This document shows positions 1 to 6,325 of a DNA stretch of 11,080 nucleotides, piece by piece (positions within the stretch are counted from its first letter, which is position 1; every line of letters starts with the position of its first letter). A program made the position numbers and the translations under genes. Below the pieces are notes generated by a model, which saw only the letters and a program-made list of their open reading frames with translations, was not told where the DNA came from and ran no database searches. Source of the stretch: Anaerolineales bacterium UBA5069 (GTDB lineage: Bacteria; Chloroflexota; Anaerolineae; Caldilineales; Caldilineaceae). The DNA is taken from assembly GCA_002415895.1 (NCBI GenBank), contig DIAV01000403.1:1-11080 (forward strand). Direction: 5' to 3'.

Positions 1-189
1 CAGGCCGGAGTAGTCAGGCCGGAGGTGAAGGTGTTGCTTGTCCGTGCGTACACAGCATCCAATGGTGTACACTGCCGGAACTTGCACTTCGTTCCAGCGC
101 ATACGGTTTTGGATCGTCACGCAGACATTGCAATTGCTGAACGTTGTGTTGGTGGCGCCGTTCACATGGAACAGGTAACGATGCACCAT
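1..189 (-). CDS. Possible partial hypothetical protein, truncated by the window edge
   Basis: An open minus-strand frame begins with ATG at 189 and runs without a stop to the left edge (63 codons seen). The residues resemble no family I recognise; four Cys are present (two as CNVC, then a CC pair). By hand count, codon positions have about 53/42/70 percent G+C at positions 1/2/3, the order expected of genes in a GC-rich genome. The complementary plus frame gives 70/42/53, which is less gene-like. Against it: the ATG shares the bases CATG with the start of the GreA-like gene at 188, leaving no intergenic space, and I see no Shine-Dalgarno. An internal start or chance openness is quite possible. 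Confidence 0.22.
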   Translation of the reverse strand, partial: MVHRYLFHVNGATNTTFSNCNVCVTIQNRMRWNEVQVPAVYTIGCCVRTDKQHLHLRPDYSGL

Positions 190-586
190 GACAGAGGCAG
201 CACGCCTGCGCGCCGGTATTGGCACGCACCTTGAGGTTGAGCTTGTCAGCGACAACGGCACTGTCGAGCCGATGGTGCTCGACCTTGTGGCCGATGCCGC
301 GGCTGATATTGACGCGGGGCAGGTTGGCATTGGCACGCCGCTGGCGCGCGCCCTGGTGGGGCGGCAGGCGGGCAGCACTGTAGCCTATCAGCAGGGGGAT
401 ATTCGCAGTGTGCGCGTGCTCTCGGTAACACAATCCGCTGTAGCGCCGGATATGGAGGCCGCCGCGCGCCGCCGTGCCGTCTCTGATGAGGCGCTGCGCA
501 AGGTTGAGCGCACATCCGCCGAGATCTTCTCAACCACCTTCACAAGCAAGTGGGGTGGCTACGACGCCAGCCAGATGGAGGATTGA
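188..586 (+). CDS. Stand-alone GreA/GreB C-terminal domain protein
   Basis: This 132-residue protein resembles the FKBP-like C-terminal domain of transcript cleavage factors GreA/GreB. Residues 14-35 form the opening strands, and residues 46-80 contain [12 protein letters not shown] followed by a G-S-T-V strand and a closing VRVLSV strand, matching the Gre pattern SPLGRALLGK...V. The N-terminal coiled coil that enters the RNA polymerase secondary channel is absent, so it should not cleave transcripts itself. Related truncated forms (Rnk-like, or GreA-C regulators) bind polymerase or compete with Gre factors; applying that here is inference. A charged helix (about 88-112) and a short polar tail follow the domain. 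An in-frame stop at 176-178 fixes the start at or after ATG 188. No strong ribosome site is seen. The 3' end overlaps the convergent rnhA by 28 bp. Confidence 0.72.
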   Translation: MTEAARLRAGIGTHLEVELVSDNGTVEPMVLDLVADAAADIDAGQVGIGTPLARALVGRQAGSTVAYQQGDIRSVRVLSVTQSAVAPDMEAAARRRAVSDEALRKVERTSAEIFSTTFTSKWGGYDASQMED

Positions 587-1101
587 CTCGCGGCGGGCGC
601 AGCAGGGTCCAGGTCTATGGGGTGGGAGGCGTTGGCATCCTGGGCAGCCTGACTGGCGAGGGCGTCGGCGCGCTCGTTGAGATCATGCCCCGCGTGCCCC
701 TTGATCCAACTCCACGTAGCGCCGCCCGCGGGCGTATGGCGCGCGACGGAGGCCAGCAGCAGCTTCCACAAGTCCACATTCTTGACGGGCTCCTTCTTGC
801 TCGTCACCCACCCCTTGCGCACCCAGCCATCCACCCACTCTGTTATCCCGCGCCGTACATATTCGCTGTCGGTGATGACAGTTACGGCGCAGGGGCGATT
901 GAGCGCATCCAGTGCGTTGATGACGGCGCGCATCTCCATGCGGTTGTTGGTTGTTATCCTCGCGCTGCCGCAGATTTCCTTTGTAACGCCACCATATTCC
1001 AGAATGGCCGCCCAGCCACCCGGGCCGGGGTTGCCCTTGCACGCGCCATCTGTGTGGATAATCACCTGTTTTGAGGATTGTGCGGCAGGTTTGGCAGTCA
1101 A
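559..1101 (-). CDS. rnhA: Ribonuclease HI
   Basis: Cytoplasmic endonuclease that cuts the RNA strand of RNA:DNA hybrids, removing R-loops and primer RNA. All catalytic residues are visible: D18 in [16 protein letters not shown]56 in NNRMEM, D78 in ITDSEYV, and H136 and D146 in [14 protein letters not shown]. The first three are offset by 8 from E. coli (D10, E48, D70) and the last two by 12 (H124, D134), so the fold is intact. At 180 residues it is longer than the usual 150-160 because of an Ala/Pro-rich tail after about 150. The start is TTG at 1101: KQVIIHTDG aligns with E. coli KQVEIFTDG, so a start before the internal GTG at residue 13 is needed, and GAGG lies 10 nt upstream. TTG overlaps the stop of the upstream gene (TTGA), implying translational coupling. 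Confidence 0.95.
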   Translation of the reverse strand: MTAKPAAQSSKQVIIHTDGACKGNPGPGGWAAILEYGGVTKEICGSARITTNNRMEMRAVINALDALNRPCAVTVITDSEYVRRGITEWVDGWVRKGWVTSKKEPVKNVDLWKLLLASVARHTPAGGATWSWIKGHAGHDLNERADALASQAAQDANASHPIDLDPAAPAASQSSIWLAS

Positions 1102-1637
1102 CTGATGGTTGCCTCGTGTGGTGGTGTTGCACTGGCTTCACGCGGCAAGGCCAGATCGCGTTGCACAAGTTGCGGCAGGACATGTGGCCCCTGGCGCTGC
1201 ACGGCGCGCCCATGGCGCAGCCCCGCCTTGCCGGCGCGCACATCGTTGGCGCTCCACATGCCGCCATAGCGAACGAATCCCGCAATCTCCCAGCCATAGA
1301 GAACCAGCCACGCCAGCAGCCCGGGCAGCCAGTAGCCCACCACCACAAACGCGCTATAGTGGCGCGCAGGGTTCTGGTCGTCCACCATGGCGGGGTTAAA
1401 GCCGCGCGTGCCAAAACGCAGAGGCGGCTGGCCCGCCATCTGGCGCAGGAAACGGAGCGGATGGCGGATATCCTCCATGCGGATGTAGGCGCACGCTGCC
1501 CCCAGCTCACGGATAAAGGCACGCGTGCCCGCCCGCCCGGGTGCGGCACGCGCAGCCATTGCTTCGATTGTGGCGATGAACTCCTCTACACCGCCCAGCG
1601 CTGCCCCGGCATGTGCCGGTTTCTGGCTTTTCGTCAT
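1098..1637 (-). CDS. Hypothetical protein with one hydrophobic segment, coupled to rnhA
   Basis: About 179 residues; I do not recognise a named family. The N-terminal half (about 15-75) looks helical, with many Ala, Arg and Glu residues. [20 protein letters not shown] stretch (about 79-97) leads into a hydrophobic segment of roughly 25 residues (96-122, including [16 protein letters not shown]) that could be one or two tight membrane passes. A basic C-terminal part follows ([16 protein letters not shown], then [13 protein letters not shown]). The D-N-x-x-RH motif just before a hydrophobic, Gly-rich segment suggests a structured domain rather than chance. The start is taken at ATG 1637; an in-frame TTG two codons earlier (1643) is possible. 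The stop overlaps the rnhA start by 4 bp, so the two are probably co-transcribed. Confidence 0.72.
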   Translation of the reverse strand: MTKSQKPAHAGAALGGVEEFIATIEAMAARAAPGRAGTRAFIRELGAACAYIRMEDIRHPLRFLRQMAGQPPLRFGTRGFNPAMVDDQNPARHYSAFVVVGYWLPGLLAWLVLYGWEIAGFVRYGGMWSANDVRAGKAGLRHGRAVQRQGPHVLPQLVQRDLALPREASATPPHEATIS

Positions 1638-1670
1638 GCGCAACGTTTCATGCTGCGTAGTTCCTCAAAG

Positions 1671-1705
1671 ATAACCGGCCGCGGCAGGAGCACGCGACCG
1701 GTTAT
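1671..1705. repeat. Intergenic inverted repeat, 8-bp perfect arms
   Basis: ATAACCGG (1671-1678) and CCGGTTAT (1698-1705) are perfect inverted copies separated by 19 nt. They lie in the 137-bp gap between the small CxxC gene and the single-helix hypothetical gene, both on the minus strand. There is no T tract after it on the minus strand, so it is not a good intrinsic terminator. It could be an operator half-site pair or an RNA hairpin ahead of the 1637 start. Confidence 0.45.
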
Positions 1706-1774
1706 GGCAATTGCGTCAATGCTGCCGCAGGAGACGACTGTTTACAGGTGCAACGAGGCCGGTGCCGGCAAGCC

Positions 1775-2098
1775 TCAGGCCGTGTGGTCGGCGGGCACTT
1801 CGGCAAGGCGACGCCAGCGTTCGGCCGCGCCGTGGCGGAAGAGCGCGGGGTCAAAGTCGGCCATGAACTCCCAGCCTTCGACGGCAAGCCCTTCCTGCAG
1901 GTCCTCCGTCAGGTCAAACTCCAATGTGCGGTTGTCGGTGGTGACAACAAAATGGAGCATATCCTCGCGCCCATCATCCACAATACGGGTGACACAGGGG
2001 CGGTCGGTGCCCATGGGCTTGCGGAAGAAGGCGGCAGAGCAGCGTGCGCAGTAGGGCATGGACGCGTCACACATTCCGCGATGCATGTAGATAATCAT
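1775..2098 (-). CDS. Small hypothetical protein with one CxxC motif
   Basis: This 107-residue protein is not one I recognise. Near the N-terminus C17-A-R-C20 (in MPYCARCSAAFFRKP) looks like half of a zinc ribbon or a redox pair; C10 and C35 flank it. From about 32 to 65 the sequence looks beta-rich (PCVTRIVDDG, MLHFVVTTDNRTLEFDL). The C-terminal 35 residues contain many Trp, Phe and Arg and look helical. There is no signal peptide or membrane segment. The start is well supported: GGAGG sits 7 nt upstream of ATG 2098, the best Shine-Dalgarno in the window. It is first in a minus-strand run (this gene, the single-helix protein, rnhA) and has its own promoter candidate. Function unknown; metal binding is a guess from one CxxC. 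Confidence 0.75.
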   Translation of the reverse strand: MIIYMHRGMCDASMPYCARCSAAFFRKPMGTDRPCVTRIVDDGREDMLHFVVTTDNRTLEFDLTEDLQEGLAVEGWEFMADFDPALFRHGAAERWRRLAEVPADHTA

Positions 2099-2175
2099 GG
2101 TCCAACCTCCAGGGTCCAGCCAAAAGGGCCGGGATCATCATCCGGCGACAGAATATGGTTCGTGGCGAACCGTTT

Positions 2176-2204
2176 TGTATAGTATGCGCCTGCGCGGGCT
2201 GCAA
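2176..2204 (-). promoter_or_regulatory. Candidate sigma-70-type promoter for the CxxC gene
   Basis: On the minus strand TTGCAG (2199-2204) and TATACA (2176-2181) are separated by 17 bp, placing transcription start near 2169 and giving a leader of about 70 nt before ATG 2098. The leader contains a short GCCGG/CCGGC hairpin. No other convincing promoter lies between here and the palindrome at 2261-2379. Confidence 0.5.
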
Positions 2205-2260
2205 TGCAAGGGACGGATGTCATTGATTTGCATGGTAATACCAGCACGACACCAACTGTC

Positions 2261-2379
2261 ACATCTCAACGCAAAGGTGCAAAGATGCGCAAAGCAACGC
2301 AAAGGAATGCAGAATCATTCTGCGCGTTGCTTATCCTTTGCGTTGCTTTGCGCATCTTTGCACCTTTGCGTTGAGATGT
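2261..2379. repeat. Large intergenic palindrome, 46-bp perfect arms
   Basis: The left arm (2261-2306) and right arm (2334-2379) are perfect inverted copies over 46 bp, separated by a 27-nt centre. The centre contains a second palindrome, GCAGAAT-C-ATTCTGC (2309-2323). Within each arm the word GCAAAG (or CTTTGC) recurs four times at 8-10 bp spacing (2271, 2279, 2289, 2299). The element starts 21 bp after the purH stop. It could extrude a cruciform, or form a very stable RNA hairpin that ends or protects purH mRNA, but there is no T tract. It has no coding content; open frames across it are artefacts of the symmetry. Confidence 0.92.
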
Positions 2380-2400
2380 TGTTTTCGCGCCGGCATGAGT

Positions 2401-3951
2401 TTAATGCCTGAAGTGGCGCGCGCCTGTGAAGAGCATGACAAGCCCCAGGCGGTCCACGGCGTCGATGATTTCGGCGTCGCGGATGGAGCCGCCCGGCTGC
2501 ACAACGGCGGCAATGCCATGTTTGGCGGCGGCTTCAATCGCATCGGCAAAGGGGAAGAAGGCGTCGGATGCGAGCACGGCCCCGCGCGAGCGCTCGCCCG
2601 CCTTCACACCCGCCATCAGCACCGAATCGACGCGGCTCATTTGCCCGGCGCCCACGCCCACCGTGGCGCGATCGTGCACGTAGACAATCGCATTGCTCTT
2701 GATGAAGCGTCCCACCCGCCACGCAAAGGCAAGATCGGCCAGTTGCGCCGGTGTGGGCTGGCGGCGGCTCACCACCTGCCAATGGCTTGCGTCCATATCC
2801 TCCTGGCTGCGGTCGATCTCCTGCACCAACACGCCGCCCACAATCGAGCGCAGGCTCAGTGGCCGCAGCGGCGTGCCCGAGTAGCGCAGCACACGCAGGT
2901 TCTTTTTGGTGAGCAGGCGTGCGAGCGCCTCCTCTTCGTACGCGGGCGCCGCCACAACCTCAAGGAAAATGTCGCCCAGCGCGCGGGCAAGACCCTCATC
3001 AAAGGTGCGGTTGACCGCCACAATGCCCCCGAAGGCGCTCACAGGGTCCGAGGCAAAGGCTTTGGCATAGGCTTCGGCCAGAGTGGGGGCCGTTGCCAGG
3101 CCGCAGGGATTGCCATGCTTGACGATGGCCACCGTGGGATCGGGGAAATCCTGCGCGGCCTGCCACGCACCGTCCAAATCCAGCCAGTTGTTGTAGGACA
3201 TCTCCTTGCCGTGGAGCACCTCAAAGGCGGGCTGCTCGCCTGCATAGGCAAAGAGGCCGCCCTGCTGGTGGGGGTTCTCACCGTAGCGATTGAGCTGCAC
3301 GCGCAGCAGGTCAATGTGCAGCGCACGCGGGATGATTGAGTCGGACGCCGGATCGGCGGGCGGCGCTTCCTCCACCTGCTGAGCGAGATAATCGGCAATG
3401 GCGCCGTCGTACGCGGCTGTGTGGCGGAAGGCCTTGAGCGCCAGCGTGCGGCGCATGTCGAGGCTGGGGCCGCCGCCGGCAAAGGCCGCTGCCACCGTGG
3501 CGTAATCCGCCGGCTCGCAGACCACAGCGACTGATTCGTGGTTCTTGGCGGCGGCGCGCAGTAGCGCCACGCCGCCGATGTCGATCTCCTCAATGGCCGT
3601 GGGCAGCGTCACGTGGGGCTGCGCCACAGTCTCGGCAAAGGGATAGAGATTGACGACCACGAGGTCAATCGGCTCGATGCCATGCGCGGCCAATTCTTCC
3701 AGGTGTTGGGGCGTGCGCCGCGCCAGAATGCCGCCGTGGATGGCGGGATGGAGCGTCTTGACGCGCCCACCCAGCACCTCCGGGAAACCGGTGACATCTT
3801 CGACGGACGTTACGGGGATATCAGCGTCGGCAATGGCGCGTGCGGTGCCGCCCGAGGCAATAACTTGCCCCCCGGCGGCGTGCAGGGCGCGCGCAAATTC
3901 AACCAGGCCACTCTTGTTGGAGACAGAGAGCAGGGCGCGGAAGGCGGGCAT
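2401..3951 (-). CDS. purH: Bifunctional AICAR formyltransferase / IMP cyclohydrolase
   Basis: Catalyses the last two steps of de novo purine synthesis: AICAR (ZMP) plus 10-formyl-THF gives FAICAR, which is cyclised to IMP. The N-terminal MGS-like cyclohydrolase domain (about 1-140) begins ALLSVSNKSGLVEFA and contains GRVKTLHPAIHGG (62-74) and NLYPF (101-105). The formyltransferase domain (about 205-516) contains YGENPHQ, KHGNPCG (278-284, with the catalytic Lys-His pair), the SDPVSAFGG segment, and SDAFFPFADAI near the end; it closes with GARHFRH. The length of 516 residues is normal. The frame is open up to 4056, but ATG 3951 is chosen because AGGAAG lies 6 nt upstream and family members begin here; the extra upstream codons cover the riboswitch terminator. 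It is monocistronic, divergent from the HMT-MTHFR gene, and controlled by a ZTP riboswitch. Confidence 0.97.
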   Translation of the reverse strand: MPAFRALLSVSNKSGLVEFARALHAAGGQVIASGGTARAIADADIPVTSVEDVTGFPEVLGGRVKTLHPAIHGGILARRTPQHLEELAAHGIEPIDLVVVNLYPFAETVAQPHVTLPTAIEEIDIGGVALLRAAAKNHESVAVVCEPADYATVAAAFAGGGPSLDMRRTLALKAFRHTAAYDGAIADYLAQQVEEAPPADPASDSIIPRALHIDLLRVQLNRYGENPHQQGGLFAYAGEQPAFEVLHGKEMSYNNWLDLDGAWQAAQDFPDPTVAIVKHGNPCGLATAPTLAEAYAKAFASDPVSAFGGIVAVNRTFDEGLARALGDIFLEVVAAPAYEEEALARLLTKKNLRVLRYSGTPLRPLSLRSIVGGVLVQEIDRSQEDMDASHWQVVSRRQPTPAQLADLAFAWRVGRFIKSNAIVYVHDRATVGVGAGQMSRVDSVLMAGVKAGERSRGAVLASDAFFPFADAIEAAAKHGIAAVVQPGGSIRDAEIIDAVDRLGLVMLFTGARHFRH

Positions 3952-3980
3952 GGAATGCTTCCTTTCGGGTGAGGCTGCCA

Positions 3981-4019
3981 AACAAAAAGGGCAGCCGGAC
4001 GCACAGTGGTCGGCTGCCC
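3981..4019 (-). terminator. Intrinsic terminator in the purH leader (riboswitch expression platform)
   Basis: On the minus strand GGGCAGCCG (4019-4011) and CGGCTGCCC (3997-3989) form a 9-bp GC-rich stem with a 13-nt loop, followed at once by TTTTTGTTT (3988-3980). This is a textbook intrinsic terminator placed about 30 nt before the purH ATG. An alternative pairing of CGCACAG (4041-4035) with CTGTGCG (4006-4000) traps the terminator's 5' arm inside a loop, so the two folds exclude each other topologically and form a credible antiterminator/terminator switch. Confidence 0.88.
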
Positions 4020-4100
4020 AACCCAGGCGTGCGGCTGTGCGAGGTGACGCGGCCACCGCTTCCCCGCGGTCTCCCGCGTGAGCGCCAGTTGCGGCTGGTC
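4015..4100 (-). ncRNA. ZTP (pfl) riboswitch upstream of purH
   Basis: The minus-strand leader carries the conserved parts of the ZTP/pfl riboswitch in order. ACTGGCG lies at 4089-4083. A P2 hairpin CGCGG-GAGA-CCGCG (4078-4065) comes next, then GGGGAAGC. P1 closes by GCCGC (4095-4091) pairing with GCGGT (4059-4055). After a linker, the 3' subdomain carries GCCTGGG (4028-4022). The family senses ZTP/ZMP, the signal of 10-formyl-THF shortage, and turns on purine and one-carbon genes; purH is a classic target. Here ligand binding should hold the 3' subdomain and prevent the adjacent terminator, giving an ON switch. The consensus match is from memory, not a covariance search; the promoter, terminator and target gene all agree. 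Confidence 0.83.
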
Positions 4101-4152
4101 GCGATTGAGGCTCTGCGCGCGGGCGTCAGTCTGCACCCGTCGCGCAGTAGTG

Positions 4153-4181
4153 AGTATAGGCGGGGCGGCGCGGTGTGTCAA
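4153..4181 (-). promoter_or_regulatory. Consensus sigma-70-type promoter of purH
   Basis: On the minus strand TTGACA (4176-4181) and TATACT (4153-4158) are separated by exactly 17 bp, a near-perfect housekeeping promoter. Transcription would start near 4146, giving a leader of about 195 nt that contains the whole ZTP riboswitch and its terminator. A strong constitutive promoter followed by attenuation fits riboswitch control. Confidence 0.85.
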
Positions 4182-4196
4182 ACAAATCGGGTGGTC

Positions 4197-4347
4197 GGGG
4201 GTCGGGGGTCGGGCGGTCGGGTGTGGTTGACCAATAATTGATCATGGATAATTGATCATTGGGCTATGCGGGCATTCGCTTCCAATAATCAATTATCCAT
4301 GATCAATTATTGGTCAACCACACCCGACCACCCGACACCCGACACCC
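4197..4347. repeat. Large intergenic palindrome, 66-bp arms
   Basis: The arms 4197-4262 and 4282-4347 are inverted copies with four mismatched pairs (4200/4344, 4207/4337, 4214/4330, 4257/4287) around a 19-nt centre. The outer part is a run of roughly 7-bp GTCGGGG-like words. The inner part is AT-rich and contains ATAATTGATCAT twice at a 14-bp period (4234 and 4248). It lies between the divergent purH and HMT-MTHFR promoters; the -35 of the latter falls in the right arm. No sequence similarity to the 2261-2379 palindrome is evident beyond the shared style. Confidence 0.92.
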
Positions 4348-4361
4348 CACTATGCTATACT
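4332..4361 (+). promoter_or_regulatory. Candidate extended -10 promoter of the HMT-MTHFR gene
   Basis: TATACT (4356-4361) is preceded by TGC, an extended -10 element. CCGACA (4332-4337) sits 18 bp upstream as a weak -35 and lies inside the right arm of the palindrome. Transcription would start near 4368, giving a leader of about 34 nt, too short for a SAM or cobalamin riboswitch. AAGGA 8 nt before ATG 4402 is the ribosome site. Confidence 0.62.
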
Positions 4362-4401
4362 CGGGCGCGGCGGCAAGGGCCGCACCATAAGGAACGACAC
4401 C

Positions 4402-6300
4402 ATGAATCCATTCCTGCAACGATTAGCCGAACGCCCCCTGCTGGTGGATGGCGCGATGGGCACCATGCTCTTTGCGCGCGGGGCCAGCGGCGAACAATGC
4501 CTCGAGCAGCTTGTGCTCGGGCGGCCCGGCTGGGTAACCGAAATCCACCAGGCCTATGCCAGCGCCGGGGCAGATGTCATCAAGACGCACACCTTTGGCG
4601 CAAACCGGGCGCGCCTGGCGGCCTATGGGCTGGGCGATGCCGTGCGCGAACTGAACTTCAAGGCCGTCAAACTCGTGCGCGACGTGCGCGAGGTCACCGG
4701 ACGCTCGCTCTTTATTGCCGGCGACGTGGGGCCGCTGGGCAAGCGCCTTGCGCCGGACGGTCCCATGACGCGCGCGGATGCCGATGCCATCTTCCGCGAG
4801 CAGATTGTTGTGCTCTGGGAGGCAGGGGCCGATCTGCTCCTCTTTGAGACTTTTACCGCGCTTGAAGAGATGGAGATTGCCATCCATGCCGCCCGCAGCC
4901 TGTGCGATCTGCCGATTGTCGCCTCGCTCACCTATGCGCAGGATGGCTACACCACGGACGGCTTTACGCCCGAGGACGCGGCGCTGCGCCTGACGCAGGC
5001 CGGGGCCGATGTCATCGGTGCGAACTGCACCGTGGGCCCCGCAGCGCTGCTCGAGACTGTGCAGACGCTGCACGCGGCAGCTCCAGACGCGCGCCTGGTG
5101 GCCATGCCCAACGCGGGCTTCCCCGAGCGCGTGGAGGGGCGCTTCATGTATCCCGCCAGCCCCGAATATTTCGCCCGTTTTGTGCCCGCCTTTTTGGAGC
5201 AGGGCGCGTGCCTTGTGGGCGGCTGCTGTGGCACAACACCCATGCACATTCGCGAAATGCGCACGCTGCTCGATATTGCACTCGCGCCGAACCCTGTTGC
5301 GCCTGTGCGGATTGAGGTGGAAGAGCCGATGGTGCTACCGGGGAGCTCGTCGGCGGCGGATTATGGCGCGGCGGATGTGGATCAGCCCACGCCGCTGCTG
5401 CGCAAGTTGCGCGCCGGCAAGTTTGTGATTAGTGTGGAGGTGGACCCGCCGCGCGCCTTCACGGCCGAGAAACAGTTGGAGGGCGCCGAGTATGCCAAGC
5501 GCATTGGCGCGGATGCCGTCAACGTGGCTGACAGCCCAATGGCGCGCGTGCGCATGGGCGCGCTGGCGCTCTGTGTGCAGATTCAGCAGCGCGTGGGCAT
5601 TGAAACCATCGTTCACTACACCACGCGCGACCGTTCGCTCATGGGCCTGCAGTCGGACCTGATCGGCGCGCACATGCTGGGTGTGCGCAGCATCCTCGCG
5701 CTCACGGGTGATCCGCCCAGCCTGGGCGACACGCAGCAGAGCACGCCCGTCTACGACGTGGACTCCATCGGCCTGGCGCGCATTATCAGCCGCTTTAACG
5801 AAGGGGTGGATCTGGCCGGGCGCGATATGGGCCGCCGCGCGGCCTTTACAATTGCTGTCGCGTGCGATCCCACGCGCCCCAACCTCGATGAAGAAATCGA
5901 GCGCTTTCACCGCAAGGTGAGTGCCGGGGCGCACTTCACCATGACGCAGCCCATCTTTGATGCGCAGCTTTGGCGCACCTTTGTCAATCGCTATGAACAG
6001 GCGTATGGCACATTCCCTGTGCCGGCGCTGGTGGGCGTGCTGCCGCTGCAGGGGCACAAACACGCCAGCTTCCTGCATAACGAGGTGCCGGGGATTACGC
6101 TCACAGAGGCCACGCTGGAGCGCATGCGCAAAGCGGGGCCCAATGGCCGCCAGGAAGGCGTTGCCATGGCGCAGGAGTTGCTGCTCGAACTCAAGGATTT
6201 GCCCTACGTGCAGGGGGTCTATCTCATGCCCAGCTTTGGGCGCTACGAGCTGGCCTGCCAGGTGCTTGAGGTGCTGACGCCCGAGTCGCACCACATTTGA
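4402..6300 (+). CDS. Bifunctional homocysteine S-methyltransferase / methylenetetrahydrofolate reductase
   Basis: A 632-residue fusion of the type known from B. subtilis YitJ. The N-terminal homocysteine S-methyltransferase barrel (about 5-295) begins [11 protein letters not shown]. It has the three zinc-binding cysteines, C209 in GANCTVGP and C275-C276 in GGCCGTTP, which activate homocysteine. The C-terminal FAD-dependent MTHFR barrel (about 335-628) has SVEVDPP (E346), HYTTRDRS (405-412), LALTGDPP (432-439) and FTMTQPIFD (512-520). It should reduce 5,10-methylene-THF to 5-methyl-THF and methylate homocysteine to methionine. There is no cobalamin-binding or activation domain, so it is not full MetH, and the methyl donor of the first domain is uncertain. 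Both domains look intact. It is the only clearly supported large plus-strand gene in a mostly minus-strand neighbourhood, divergent from purH, consistent with shared one-carbon supply. Confidence 0.94.
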   Translation: MNPFLQRLAERPLLVDGAMGTMLFARGASGEQCLEQLVLGRPGWVTEIHQAYASAGADVIKTHTFGANRARLAAYGLGDAVRELNFKAVKLVRDVREVTGRSLFIAGDVGPLGKRLAPDGPMTRADADAIFREQIVVLWEAGADLLLFETFTALEEMEIAIHAARSLCDLPIVASLTYAQDGYTTDGFTPEDAALRLTQAGADVIGANCTVGPAALLETVQTLHAAAPDARLVAMPNAGFPERVEGRFMYPASPEYFARFVPAFLEQGACLVGGCCGTTPMHIREMRTLLDIALAPNPVAPVRIEVEEPMVLPGSSSAADYGAADVDQPTPLLRKLRAGKFVISVEVDPPRAFTAEKQLEGAEYAKRIGADAVNVADSPMARVRMGALALCVQIQQRVGIETIVHYTTRDRSLMGLQSDLIGAHMLGVRSILALTGDPPSLGDTQQSTPVYDVDSIGLARIISRFNEGVDLAGRDMGRRAAFTIAVACDPTRPNLDEEIERFHRKVSAGAHFTMTQPIFDAQLWRTFVNRYEQAYGTFPVPALVGVLPLQGHKHASFLHNEVPGITLTEATLERMRKAGPNGRQEGVAMAQELLLELKDLPYVQGVYLMPSFGRYELACQVLEVLTPESHHI

Positions 6301-6314
6301 CGCAAATGTGGTGC
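6288..6314. terminator. Hairpin over the HMT-MTHFR stop codon, possible bidirectional terminator
   Basis: GCACCACATTT (6288-6298) and AAATGTGGTGC (6304-6314) form a perfect 11-bp stem with the 5-nt loop GACGC. The TGA stop lies at the stem/loop junction. It sits between convergent genes (acpS ends at 6326), where a bidirectional terminator is expected. Neither strand has a T tract afterwards, so it may act by Rho or protect the 3' end instead. Confidence 0.55.
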
Positions 6315-6325
6315 AGTGGTGGCGT

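Noticed and set aside
1..24. Direct repeat of CAGGCCGGAG at the left edge (1-10 and 15-24)
   Set aside because: Two short copies at the window edge cannot be judged without the sequence to the left.
25..234. Plus-strand open frame reading in from the left edge and ending at 234
   Set aside because: It overlaps the GreA-like gene by 47 bp and its codon positions (about 70/42/53 percent G+C) are less gene-like than the opposite strand.
2261..2379. Insertion sequence or CRISPR array at the GCAAAG repeats
   Set aside because: There is no transposase, the word spacing is only 8-10 bp, and the element is a single palindrome without spacer-like unique sequences or cas genes.
2338..3339. Long plus-strand open frame (333 codons) opposite purH
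   Set aside because: It is antisense to an unmistakable purH with intact motifs, starts inside the 2261-2379 palindrome, and its translation matches no protein pattern. High GC produces such shadows.
3952..4056. N-terminal extension of purH to the upstream ATG at 4056
   Set aside because: It would translate the intrinsic terminator and part of the ZTP riboswitch. ATG 3951 has a Shine-Dalgarno and matches the family start.
4362..4401. SAM or cobalamin riboswitch ahead of the HMT-MTHFR gene
   Set aside because: The predicted leader is about 34 nt, too short for either aptamer, and upstream DNA is the palindrome and promoter.
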